NCBI GenBank assembly: GCA_033558025.1
Contig: JAUCEF010000012.1
Location: 3,720,001-3,784,000 of the forward strand
Source of the DNA: Phytophthora sp. 'mugwort'
Lineage: Eukaryota; Oomycota; Peronosporomycetes; Peronosporales; Peronosporaceae
Direction of reading: 5' to 3'
DNA: 64,000 bases
Below the pieces are notes generated by a model. That model had not been told where the DNA came from, did no database searches, and was given only the letters and a program-made list of their open reading frames with translations. Each line of letters begins with the position of its first letter. Position 1 is the first letter of the stretch. A program made the translations under genes and the position numbers. This document shows positions 32,323-42,746 of the stretch, piece after piece.

Positions 32323-34969
32323 ATGATGGACGCTGGCGGAGAAGAGTGTACTGGCCTGAATTGCGACGACAAATCCTTGTTGGAGGAAGAGCATGAAGAC
32401 GAGGAGGATTGCGACGGCGATGACGAGGACTGGGAGGAGGAATGGGATATTGGAGATCTCACTGACGAAGACTCTAATGTGAAAGGGGTGAAGATGCCAG
32501 AGTCTGTTGGTTCATCTATGGCACAGAAAAAGAAAGCAATCTCGATGATGCGGACACACGGGTGGGATATGGTACGTTATGTGTACCTGATTCAACATAG
32601 GGATTTACTACGATGGTCGATATCCAATGTAAGAGCCAACATATACTAACTTGTGGTGTGTGGGCTATTCTGAGATTCAGCAAAGTTTGGACCTGACCCG
32701 ACGTACACTGACCTGCACGATGGCCCGTACGGTCCAAGCGATAGCGTCATGTCGGTGGCTGATGACCCGTTAGCGCTTCTGTTCTACATCATGCCGCCCA
32801 AGTTGTGGAGACATATCGCCGAAGAAAGCAACCACTACCACACGCAGGCTATTCCACTGCGCGCTAGAGGTATCGTCTCACAGCAGCGGTGGAATGATGA
32901 TGAAGTGGAAGAGCAGGGAGATATCCGCAGCCGACTCTCTGGTGTTGCTGACATCGAGCCCTATGAGGCGCTAATAGTTGTGGGCCTGCTGACTACGCGC
33001 ATGCTGACGCCAATTCGCAAGGGTATCGCAGCGCACTGGTCTGCCAAGCAAAACGGGGCGCTACCCTCGAATCGGTTCAAGTTTTCATGCCGAAGAATCG
33101 CTTCTTTCACGTTATGGGATATCAACATTTCTCTAACAACACGTCTCTTCAAGCCAGCACTGATCGAGCGTAAAGAAGATACAACCCGTTGTGGATGTTC
33201 TGCAACGACCATTCGCCGGAGGATACCGAACGCCTCCAGTGATAAGAGCTGACGTAGCCACATTGCCGTCTTGTTCACGCTAAAATTCGACTTGCCAGTT
33301 CAACAAGGATAAACTGTACAAGAGGGGGACCAAGGTATTTGTTGCTGCGTGCGCGAAAACGGCATACTGCTTGAGGTTTGTGGTATGGATGCCGTGGCAG
33401 GCTGCGGTCTTGCTGCGGCCTTTTGTTGGTCTAAGTGCTTATGCTGGCCTGTGGTCAGCATAAGCAGCACTTGTTCGAATACTAATCCAACATAAAGCTA
33501 ACATAATCTACGTCTGACGTTTCTGGTGCTATGACAGGATTGAAATTTGCTGTGGTGCCAAGACCCACCTGCGGACACCTGTGCCGCGAGATAACAATAC
33601 CTGCGATGCTGTAGTGTTGCGGAATATGAACGCACTTTGTCCTCCATCACCAACGGCGCCGTGGCGTTTAGTCGTCACTGATCTCTTCTACACGTCCGTC
33701 AAGTTAATGTTGTAACTGCTGCACCACCGTCTCTATTTGACAGGTACATCCAGACAAATCGGGCGGGATACGCAACGGCGTTATAGCTAAGAAGGAAGTC
33801 AAGACTGTCAAGAGGGAAAGATAGTGCACCCCCCTCAAAGAACCATCAATCTTGCCCAGAACAAGACGTTCCCCCAAATTACAGCAGCAAAGTGGATGGA
33901 CCGCAATCCCGTTCATCTACTCACCACCGGAGTCAGTCCCCGCACAGGATCAGTCAGTAAGTAAATCGTTTTGGTTGTGTAGACTAATTGTTGCTAACTG
34001 CGAATGTGTGTACCTATACTGGTACGTCGGGTTCATGGAGATATGAAAAGCGTCTCTGCACCGGAGTTGGTCCGCGATTACCATCGCTCGATGGGAGGTG
34101 TGGACGTGCACGACCAACTCCGGATGCAGAGGTACAGTATCCAGCTCTGCTACACACCTCGGAAGTATTACAAGACTCTGTTTCTCGGCTTGCTGGACAT
34201 GGACATGGTGAATGCTTTTATAGTGTTTCGCCACAGTCGCAAAGTACAGAACAAGCGCCCCGCAAAGCACTACGCGTTTTTCGAGACGCTAATGGAGCAA
34301 GTACTGACAATCAATTCTCCTGAGGCGTTCGAGGCAATCGAGGTAAGGATTATGTTGACGGATTCGACATAAGCTGCTTTGTACTGAGGTCAACATAACG
34401 ACTAACATAACGATTTATTGTTGTTTGCTGAACGAAACAGAGCGCTATCCGGGCCCAGGATAGGACGACAGCTTCTCCGGTGCGCAGAGAAGCAAGTGTG
34501 TTCCAGGAGACCGCGCCGACAGGTGCTGCGTGTGGTCACCGTCTCGAAGAAAACCCAGACAGTGGACAACGATCAAGGGCTGAAATGCCGCCATCGCTCT
34601 TGCAAGTGTGTGCTATCTACAAGTCGAAGCCCAGGAACTATACGAAGCACTTCTGCCCCGAATGTTCAACCGGCAACCGACGGTACGTGTCTCTGAACCT
34701 TTATCTATCTCTGTTTTGCAAGTCTAACATCGATTTTAGCAAAACATCTTTGCTATTTAGTCCGTGACTGGCGTGGGAAAACGTGCTACCATATCTGTCA
34801 CGACGACTGTAGCAACTGGATCGACGTCTCCTGGATTCTGCTGCAGGAGCACAAGACCCGCGATCGCCCACCATCCGCGCACCCAGGCAAGAAGCAACGG
34901 CGTCTCCGAGTGGCTTCGGGTGGCAGCGCGGAAACCGAAGAAGGAGATATGGAGGAAGATGAACCGTAG
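32323..34969 (+). pseudogene. piggyBac transposase (DDE_Tnp_1_7), broken
   Basis: Acidic N-terminus (EEEHEDEEDCDGDDEDWEEE), then KKKAISMMRTHGWDM, and after a possible intron (about 32,630-32,682, GT...AG) KFGPDPTYTDLHDGPYGPSD. The conserved N-terminal domain has MPPKLWRHIAEESNHYHTQA and EALIVVGLLTTRMLTPIRKG. After a frameshift near 33,070 come FMPKNRFFHVMGYQHFS, then KRGTKVFVAACAKTAYC and VVTDLFYTSVKL (catalytic Asp block, about 33,671-33,706). VRDYHRSMGGVDVHDQLRMQ (about 34,070-34,130) is the typical C-terminal block, followed by VNAFIVFRHSRKV. A Cys-rich tail (CRHRSCK, CAIY, HFCPECSTGNRRY) then an acidic end follow. In-frame stops near 33,715 and 33,785 and several frame changes mean it is inactive unless heavily spliced. 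Confidence 0.82.
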
Positions 34970-35411
34970 GCAGTGCAGCTAGGGGTCGAGCGTATCGCAC
35001 AGTAATCAACTGAAGGTTTGTCTTTCTGTTTAAATAAAACATTCTCTTGCAGCTAGGGCGCAAAGTAATCAAGGAACATGTGTCTTTCTGACCTTCTTAG
35101 TGGTCACAATGTATAAAGCCGGAAAGCTGGAAGTTTGCAACACTTAAAAACGGGCCATTCAATAAACAGTACAGTTATTATGTTGGTTTATCATCATAAG
35201 CGGTAAGGATGACAGCTTTGAAGCAACATAAGTCATGTTATGTTTGAGATGCATGTACTCTACCCAGCGAGTAGCCGTTTACGCCCCACCTAACCATCTC
35301 GCAAGAAAGCGAACTTAAGACAGATACATACAAATTCCTATATATTCTTATGTTCTACGGTAGAACGTAAGGATCAAAATATATCCCCTGCTTTTTCCGG
35401 GAACTAAGGGG

Positions 35412-35415
35412 TTAA
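35412..35415. repeat. TTAA target duplication, right
   Basis: TTAA immediately follows the right inverted repeat GGGAACTAAGGGG. Confidence 0.85.
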
Positions 35416-35623
35416 ACACGTTTAAGTTTCCCCTTCCATGTTTGTCAGAATTCTCCTTTGGTGCCTCCGACATGACATATCTGACACGGCTATTACGTTG
35501 AGCTGCTGTCTATACAATTTTCCACTTGTTTCCGCAAGGAAACTGGTCGCATGTCCGAGACCCAGGAAGAAAGCGCTTTCCTAGCCCCCCCCACTTAAAA
35601 ACGGAAGACGGGGTGCTGCCTCG

Positions 35624-36170
35624 TTAGGTGAGCGGCACCAGTGGATGGCGTAAGCTATGCAGGTAGAACGGAGTATACTCGGCCGATGCGTGAGCCGCAT
35701 TGTTGAGTGCAAACTCAACTACTGGCAGGCGTTCCGACCAACTCTGAGGAGCCTCCACACAGACACTGCGTAGAGAGTCCTGAAGCCCTCGGTTGACACG
35801 CTCCGTCTGCCCATCCGTTTGAGGATGATCGGCAGTGAACATGTGCAACCGTGTTCCAAGCAATTGGAACAGCGTTCGCTAGAACACAGCGTTAAATCGC
35901 GGGTCACGATAGGAGACAGTAATCTCCGACAAACCATGATGACGAAAAACGCCATCCAGGAATAGCTTCGCAGCCTGTTCCCCGGTCACTGTGTCTTTGA
36001 CCGGAGAAAGATGCACCATCTTGCTCATACAGCACACGAACACTAAAATGCCGGTGTTCCAGGGGCCGTCCACTGGAAGTCTAAAGACGAAGTCTAGACT
36101 CATCGATTTCTAGCGCTACGGGCTATCTCCGCAAAAGCGCCGAGGCGTGTCCCGCGGGATTCACCCCGCT
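35624..36170 (-). pseudogene. Gypsy 2 integrase core
   Basis: Minus strand. SLDFVFRLPVDGPWNTGILVF (about 36,103-36,040; first Asp), HHGLSEITVSYRDPRFN (second Asp; YRDPRF where Gypsy 1 has DRDPRF), stop, then after a frame change HPQTDGQTERVNRGLQDSLRS (Glu) and FALNNAAHASAEYTPFYL, to the stop at 35,624. Confidence 0.8.
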
Positions 36171-36393
36171 GACACGTTTCAAATGTCTTCACGTAGTGTG
36201 CGACCCACTTTTACATGTGGGTCCACCGAAAGTACTGAGGGACCAATTGGAAGGTCTTCGCGCGGCCCAAGTGATCGCTGGACGGCGCCTCGTTCGCCTC
36301 GTGAAGGATGTCAAACATGAAATCCTCACCGTTTGGTACGACTACCCGTGGAGGTTCATGAGGCTCTACTCGATAGTAGAGCGAGCCATCTTG

Positions 36394-37900
36394 CTACGCA
36401 TATCGATGGAGCCGGGCTCTCTGACGTGGCGTGAGCCACTCGGCATTGGATTCTTTACCAGCGGCCAGAAACCGTTCCAGTGGTGCCAGGTCTTCATCGC
36501 CCCGATACGCCGTGCGTATTTGATTGTATAAATCGGTCATGACCCGACTGATCAGCGCGAGCTCATAGTCCGGTATGCGTGACAAAGTATCGGCAAGCAG
36601 GTTGAGCTTGTCAGGCTTGCACTCGACGCGGAAGTTGTATTCCTCGAAGTAGGACAACCACCTCGCCGTCGGTTGGGATAAATGGGGTCAATTCGTCGCC
36701 GTCCGCAAGGATGAGTCATCTGTGTAGATAACAAAGGGCCGGGAGGCCAGGAGGTGCACTCGAACTTGAGAAGGGCGTACTCCATGGCAAGCAGCTTTAT
36801 GTCATGAACGGGGTAGTTCCGTTCGGCAGCCATGAGCTGCCTGGACTGAAACGAGATCACTCGTTCACGACTTGCAGCATCGTGATGCAGCAATGCACAT
36901 CCGATTTGCGTAATAGGATACATCGCAGACAACGCTGAACGACTTCGTCTCGTCCGGCAGTGCCAGGTCAGACGCCTTCTGAACGTTGCCTTGACATTGC
37001 CAAACGCTTCATGGTGCTCCCGCCCCTAGTGTCAGTCGGTATCCTTCTTCAGAGTTCCGACAAGGGTCTCGCCAGACCGGCATACCCTTCACTGTACTTG
37101 TGGAGGTAGTTGCCCAAGCCCAGCCACTTCCTCAGGTCCTTCTGGGACCTTAGCGTTGGCCAAGCCGAAATGGGCCTTGGCCATCTCCGGGTCGGCTCGA
37201 ACACCGACGTTGCAAACGAAGCAACCAAGAAAAAAAACATTGATCTCTTGCGCCGCGAAGACGCACTTGTCGATGTTGGCATGGAGATTATTCACTCTCA
37301 TGACCTCAACACTCGACGGAGGTGCTCCAAATGCACCTCCATCGTCGTCGTTTGACTCCCTCGACACGGCTATGAACGAAGATTTCGTCGAAGTACGACT
37401 GTGCCTACGCGCGCAGCGGTCTAAATAACCGCATGACCAGTCGATTGAACGCCACCGGGGCATTAGACACGCCCCGTGGCAACACCAGCCACTCCCAGAG
37501 CACACCGCTCTGGGTGCTCATTGCGGTGAGTGGGATGCCGCTCTCGCGCATCAGGATCTCGTAGTATCCGTCCACCAGATCCAGGGCGCTCTATAACTAG
37601 CTCCCGGTAATGTTCAACAGCACATCATTTTGCGGGATGGGTGTCTAGGCCGTCACCGTCGCGCCGTTCAGCTTATTCAAAGCATGAACCAGACGGCCAC
37701 TTCGTGTTCGGCTTCCGATCGCAGAAGGTTGGCGTTGAGTGCGGGGATTTAGATTCCCGCACCATGCCTGCCTTGGCCTTAGCGGCGAACAAGGCATCAA
37801 TGACCTCGCCATGCTCGCGAGGCAATGGCCATTGTCTGGTGGCACAGTACTTTGTTCACGGCACGAGATCGATCTTGCGCCTGATCCCACGATCCGGTGG
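36394..37900 (-). pseudogene. Gypsy 2 reverse transcriptase and RNase H
   Basis: Minus strand in many frames. Near 37,860-37,740 there is a REQSTVPPDNGHCLA-type N-terminal segment; at 37,620-37,420 palm remnants (RGVSNAPVAFNRLVMRLFRP, SYFDEIF instead of YFDDI); at about 37,310-37,085 NLHANIDKCVFAAQEINV and DLRKWLGLGNYLHKYSEG; at 36,930-36,770 RNase H (GCALLHHDAASRERVISFQS, DIKLLAMEYALLKFE); at 36,657-36,560 CKPDKLNLLADTLSRIPDYEL. Dead copy. Confidence 0.75.
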
Positions 37901-38162
37901 GAGTTGAGACGACGGATCCTTGGACACCACGTCCTTGGAATTCTTCATCAAAGCACAAACGGGATCCTCTGGGTTCTTGAGAATCTTAGAACCCAAGCGC
38001 GAAGCACGCTGGGGCTGGGGGGGGGGCTCGTCCATAACCGAGGTGAAATTCAATTCCTCAGGAGTCGATCCGTGCTTTAGGAATACCACCTCCTCCATCT
38101 TCCCAGCCTTCAGGTTGACCAGGACGCGTCTTACTGTCGACGTCCAAATCCGCTAGGGCTTC

Positions 38163-38400
38163 GTGTGGAACATGTTTACCCACAAAAGAAGCGCATATTG
38201 CCGCTTCTTCTTCAGTTAAGGCCTGATGGCCTGGTGTGGAACACGGTCACCCACAAAGGAAGCGCATCGTGCGCCTTCCTCGATAAATTTCGGTATGGGT
38301 GTCCTGGTGTGGAACATGGTTACCCATACAGAAAGTGCCGCGCGCCTCTTCCTCGCCAATTTCACTCTGGGTGACTCGGTGTGGACCTTGTTACCCACCT
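38163..38400 (-). repeat. Tandem 72-bp repeats in the Gypsy 2 spacer
   Basis: Four units start at 38,163, 38,234, 38,307 and 38,379 (spacing 71, 73, 72), each opening with GTGTGGA on the + strand. On the minus strand they give a 24-residue repeat with a VWVTMFHT-like core. They lie between protease and RT, as does the different repeat of Gypsy 1. Confidence 0.85.
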
Positions 38401-38451
38401 GACCGCCACCTCTTAAAGCCTTGGTCGCCGGTCTAGATTCCGATAGGGGGG

Positions 38452-39057
38452 CTAACGTGAAAGGACTGCCGCACTCGACCAGGTACAGCTTCTGCTGCCA
38501 TCACTTTTAGGAAGTCGCTCAATTTGTCGGCGGCTCCCAAACTTTACTGGCGTTTCCTGCATCACGACGTCCTTTCGGACGCCCCAATTCCGAACAGAGG
38601 TGGGGACACGACTCACCAATACTATTCGAGTAACGGCGGACCAGCTGGCCCCGATGGCTCTGTTTCGCCAATCGATCCATGGCTTATGTTTCTCGAGCCA
38701 GGGCATGCCCAGGATCAAGTCATACTTGTCCATCTCTAGGACAGTAAACTGTTCCATGCTGTCGAAGTCCTCGAACTTCACAGCTAGATCCACATGGATC
38801 TTGGGAACGGTAATCACCGTTCCGTCGGCCAGTTGTACTGACACTGACCCGTTGCTTTCTCGTAAAGCATCGGCCAACTTGTTGCTATTCTCCGCAACCG
38901 TCTGGCGGCGTGCGAAGTTCTTCGACGCCCCGGAGTCCATCAAGACTCGGAAGAGATGGGTATATCCTTGTACACTTACGTGTACTACTAGCAGCCCAAC
39001 ACTGCCCTTCTTCCGTTTGAGAGTGTTCAAACACTCTGGTGCGCGCCACCCGCGCAC
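38452..39057 (-). pseudogene. Gypsy 2 aspartic protease
   Basis: Open for about 200 residues. FRVLMDSGASKNFARRQT holds the catalytic Asp, VQLADGTVITVPKIHVDLAV follows, then KYDLILGMPWLEKHKPWIDW, the second conserved block. Shares all three blocks with the Gypsy 1 protease. It is the best-preserved domain of this copy, but neighbouring domains are broken. Confidence 0.85.
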
Positions 39058-39102
39058 CGCCCATGTAGACCTAGATATCCCCCAAAGTAGGGCGCGCTGC
39101 CC

Positions 39103-39943
39103 CTACTGGTGTCCTGCGTCCCCCTGTCCGTTGGGTCGCGACCTTTGCCAGCGACCCTTGGGCGCGATGAGCTTGGGAGGGAAACGCTGTCGTTGTCTCC
39201 CCGCAGGACAGGCACGTGCCATGTGCCCTAGCTTATCACAGATATAGCAGCGAATATCATGCTGCTCGGCGAGCACAAGCTCCATGGGAACTGGCCCGCT
39301 TGGGGCCTTGCGACTCGATGCCGCAGCCCATGGCCACATCGCCGCCGGCATGTGTGCCTGGCGGTGACTGTACTCTTCTTGAAGGGCAGCTTGGATCTCC
39401 TCTTCCAGAGTATTGGGCTGCCCGAAATAGCTGGGTGCGGGCCTACGCTTAGGCCGTCCATGAACACCGTCACTTTGAAGTGTTCATCGAGTGGGTTTCC
39501 CACGAGGGATGCGGTGGGGTCTCACATCACCTGGATGTACTGTGCAGCTCACGGCTTCCCTGTTTACATAACAGGAAGCGTGATCGTTGACGGTACTCAT
39601 AGTTCGCCGAGAGGAACGCGGCTCTAAGCTGTTCACACAGCTGAGCCCAGGATGCTAAGCACCCAGGCGTTGTCGCTTTCCGCGTATACGACCAACTCTT
39701 AGCACGCCCGCTAAGGTTGGAGAGGGCGAAAGTCACTTGGAGGTTACCCGAAGAGATGAGAGCCGCATCCATTGCGAACTCTACTTCTCGCTCCTTCACT
39801 CGTACGGGTTCATCTTCAGTCTCAACGGCTTGGCGTATACCGGTTCGGCTCTTCGACCGGAATCTGCAGATTGCTTCGAACGTTTTTGATGACCCTCTGC
39901 TCGAGCGCGTGAGGGAATATGGTGCGGTGCCAGGAGCCCGCAC
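39103..39943 (-). pseudogene. Gypsy 2 Gag with CCHC knuckle
   Basis: From 39,943 on the minus strand: LQVTFALSNLSGRAKSWSY, SWAQLCEQLRAAFLSANYEY and RSRFLLCKQGSRELHS (Retrotrans_gag core). After frame changes come DEHFKVTVFMDGLSVGP (39,490-39,430) and CYICDKLGHMARAC (about 39,250-39,209), a CX2CX4HX4C knuckle that binds RNA during packaging. At least two frameshifts. Confidence 0.8.
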
Positions 39944-39959
39944 CTAGCAGCACACAAGT

Positions 39960-40330
39960 TATGTTGGAACAGGGGCTGCTTGGCCACCAGGTGGAGCTCA
40001 TACACGCCCCCCTTAAAAGAGCGCTCGCCGAGGAGAAAACGAGGTCACTGGAGTTGATCCAAGTAGGCGTCAGCTCCGTGGGACTCCTCCAGAGGAACGT
40101 ACATGGGACCGTAAGGCGGTCCCTCGTGGCGAAGAGAGGAATACTTCTTCGCAGGCATGGAGACCTACCACGTGGAGCGTGTGCTCCAGGAGCAGCGCGT
40201 TCACGGGAGGCGCTGGATCCGCGTTAAATGGAGGGGTACTCAGAGGCTGAGTGCTTCTGGAAGCCGATTGAACGGCTCCAGGCTGACTGCTCGAAGGCTG
40301 TCGCGATATGGAAACAGAATCGGTGACAGC
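39960..40330 (+). pseudogene. Gypsy chromodomain fragment, plus strand
   Basis: METYHVERVLQEQRVHGRRW (40,157-40,216) and IRVKWRGTQ match the start of a chromodomain; after a frame change, CSWKPIERLQADC-like sequence completes it. Chromodomains sit at the end of many Gypsy integrases and guide insertion to chromatin. Orientation is opposite to Gypsy 2, so this belongs to another element, wedged between Gypsy 2 gag and its presumed PBS. Confidence 0.55.
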
Positions 40331-41249
40331 TTCGTAAGTAGTTCGGGCTTTCTTACCCGAACGAGGAGTGGTCGTTGAGCTAAGGCCATACCCGCGCTCA
40401 TGGAGGTCGTGGATGTTCTCCGACGTGAGATCCCGCCGGAGAACATCAAGTTGTACTTATGAGCAGAGCGTGGCTGCACGCTTCCAGAACATGACATCCG
40501 CCTCCTGAAAAGCGTCACAGTGTAGGAGTATCACGGATGGGTACAGTAGCTCCACACAGGTCTATGTCCCGACCGGAGCTCAGGCTTCCCATGAACGCTT
40601 TCACGCGCTCGACCTGCTCAGCTTGCGTTGACATCGCCAAGCTATACAAGGCATCCATATTAAAGATGCCAGCCATTTTACGAACGGACTCAACTGTGAG
40701 TCGTTCAGATGAAGAAACTCATTCCGGTCCATATTGTTAAAGGTTCAGGTCCTCAAGATATTGAACATTTTACTCGGTTGCAGCGAGACTTCACACAAGA
40801 GACCGCTGAACTATTTGAAACTGCATTTGAAAGCCGAAAGTATGCGATGCACGCGGCACAGTATTAACGCTAGCGCACAGGAAGATAACGCAATCTGAAA
40901 ACACCACCTTTATAATGCCGCCACAAGAGATTACGCCACGCAGTGAGTTCGAGGCCACTTTCTCATTCGCTTGCCGTGCCGTGAAAAACAGACTCTCGTG
41001 CTGTAAATGTGACGTTTTAGACCCACATATGCTCAACGATTTCATTTGTCAATATTAGTAATTGCACCAAAAGCGAACCCGTGGAGCTCACTTCGCCAAT
41101 CCCCCAGTCTCAAACAACATATCGTGCTGTCGACCAATCCCCAAGGGGTAATATAGTAGACTAGTTTCCAGGACAACTAATCTAAGGAATTACCGCTCAA
41201 GGTTAAATCTCTTGTGGGTTGTAGGTAGTAACCAGCGTAGGCGTCGATG
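40331..41249. other. Unassigned Gypsy-like debris
   Basis: Short open pieces only, such as MEVVDVLRREIPPENIKLYL on + near 40,400 and HIVKGSGPQDIEHFTRLQRD near 40,730. No domain is recognised. Probably leader or spacer sequence of the surrounding Gypsy fragments. Confidence 0.3.
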
Positions 41250-41266
41250 GACTATAAGTGCTACCA
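41250..41266 (-). other. Second primer-binding site
   Basis: On the minus strand TGGTAGCACTTATAGTC, one base different from the Gypsy 1 site, again 2 bp from a TG-starting LTR on the + side (TGTGTCGGGGCACAC from 41,269). Probably belongs to Gypsy 2. Confidence 0.55.
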
Positions 41267-41268
41267 AG

Positions 41269-41640
41269 TGTGTCGGGGCACACAACACCTTGCTCACAGG
41301 GAAGTGTGACTTCCGGAGAGTATACAAATCCTAAGTGAACGTTCACAAGTTCCTGATATGAGTGGACTGCTACCAAAATAGGTAGATACTAGCCATGCGA
41401 CGCCGTTACGCGGCGGTAGTGAACGTTTGGGGGGAGGGGGCGATTCACTCGCTCAAGAGATCGCTCCACTGCTAATGAAATTACTTACGCAACGCTCCGG
41501 TAGTAAACGCCACCGCTCCGCTCGAGAGTTGTGAAGCGAGCCCCGCTCGCAGGGCTCGTTTCACAACGCTCAGTGAAATGTTAGAAGTTGAGCTACCTTC
41601 GCTTCGCTAGGACGGGCGGGGCCTCAGGCCCGCTAGATAC
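41269..41640 (-). repeat. Probable partial 5' LTR
   Basis: Begins at 41,269 next to the PBS with TGTGTCGGGG. I could not find its far end or a partner, so the right edge is a guess. Confidence 0.4.
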
Positions 41641-42407
41641 GAATAAGTTTACTGGCGGCGATGCCTTCGCTTTTCTCGACAGCATTTTTAGCCAATCGAG
41701 GGCCATCTTCGCTCCGCTCGGCAGCCATTCTGTCCAGTGGATGCTTAATAAAGCGTGACGGACAGTCTAACAGACAAACCGACAGGTTCCTCCCGTTGAT
41801 GTTTAGTAATAAAACTGAATATGTGATAGCCCTAATGTGTCTGCATACTAACTGTAAGTCACGTATAAGTATCTTAGACGCTATCCTATTGTGTGGTTCT
41901 GAGGTCATTGTACCATATGTGTGGTACCCATTCTGCATTAACGCCATAGTGATGTTCGCTACATCACTAGGGGTACTTAGATACACCATTCGGAAGAGCC
42001 ACTTAGCGCTCTTCATGCAGTCCCGTTACATTAAAATTTCGGCTTGATGAGATGCTCTGGATGATATCAAATTGCTCGGCTCCGGCGCCTTAGGAGTCAC
42101 CTTGGATGCCACCTTGGTGGATCCCTTAGAAGCAGAGACTTTGCCAGATGGCTTAGAGCTCTTATCCTGCCGTTTTTGAAGCAACAGGCTTATCAGGCCC
42201 TTCGCATCGCTGCCATATCAAGTCTTCGTCATGCTTGAGGCCGACGTGGAGGCCGAGAAGAAGATACCACGTAGAAATGCTCGGAGCTCAAACGGAAATG
42301 AGCCAGATGCAGAACGTAACCATAGCGAAGGGGATGTATTTCGACTTGGAGAGTGAAAAGCGGCGACTTCCTTTCACTTGTCCTGCATGGTCGGCAAACC
42401 GAACCTA
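41641..42407. other. Unassigned stretch before the isolated LTR
   Basis: There is an open + frame of about 128 codons at 41,661-42,047 with no recognisable domain, and Lys/Glu-rich sequence to about 42,405 that may be the 3' internal end of a + strand Gypsy. Confidence 0.3.
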
Positions 42408-42417
42408 AGTGGGGGGA
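42408..42417 (+). other. Polypurine tract
   Basis: AGTGGGGGGA directly before the LTR at 42,418. Confidence 0.6.
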
Positions 42418-42746
42418 TGTAACGGGGTTACATCCTCGCCATTGACGGTTTTACATCCTCCTCATTGCCGTCATCACTATGACGTTACTGCAGGATAGGT
42501 ACCGCACATATGATACAATAACCCCAGAACCACCCAATGGGATGACATCTAGGATACTTAATAGGTGACTGCGAGTTAGTATGTAGACGCATTACGGAGG
42601 TCACTTATAAATGTATTCGGTCTTATATCTACCTATTTGGTAACAGTCCCGTCAGACAGGGACTTATAAACTGCCGTTCACTAAGAGTTTGTAGACTCTC
42701 TGGAAGTCACATTTTTTGTGCTTAAGGTGTTTTGTTCCCCGTCACA
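42418..42746 (+). repeat. Isolated Gypsy-type 3' LTR
   Basis: 329 bp. It begins TGTAACGGGG and ends CCCCGTCACA, giving short terminal inverted repeats (9 of 10) with TG/CA ends, preceded by a purine tract. A TATAAA-like box lies near 42,605. The start TGTAACGGGGTTACA is shared with the Gypsy 1 LTR. Confidence 0.7.

Larger units (their letters stand above)
31338..35411 (+). mobile_element. piggyBac-type DNA transposon, structurally complete
   Basis: 4,074 bp flanked by TTAA on both sides, the canonical piggyBac target. Terminal inverted repeats: 31,338-31,350 and 35,399-35,411 (12 of 13 match). A 16-bp subterminal inverted repeat ACCGTAGAACATAAGA lies at 31,360-31,375 and as its complement at 35,346-35,361. 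Related GTAGAAC(A/G)TAAG copies lie at about 31,427 and 35,362. It encodes a transposase on the + strand and appears to sit inside Gypsy 2. Confidence 0.9.
35416..39945 (-). mobile_element. Gypsy LTR retrotransposon 2, degenerate
   Basis: Minus-strand gag, protease, tandem-repeat spacer, RT, RNase H and integrase in the usual Gypsy order, of a family related to but distinct from Gypsy 1. The 3' side is cut by the piggyBac element at 35,415 and probably continues at 31,333-29,640. The 5' side stops near 39,945 against a + strand chromodomain fragment; a matching PBS and LTR start may be at 41,250-41,269. Many stops and frameshifts. Confidence 0.78.

Noticed and set aside
41661..42047. 128-codon + ORF as a real gene
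   Set aside because: No domain, mixed composition, and a comparable frame on the other strand.
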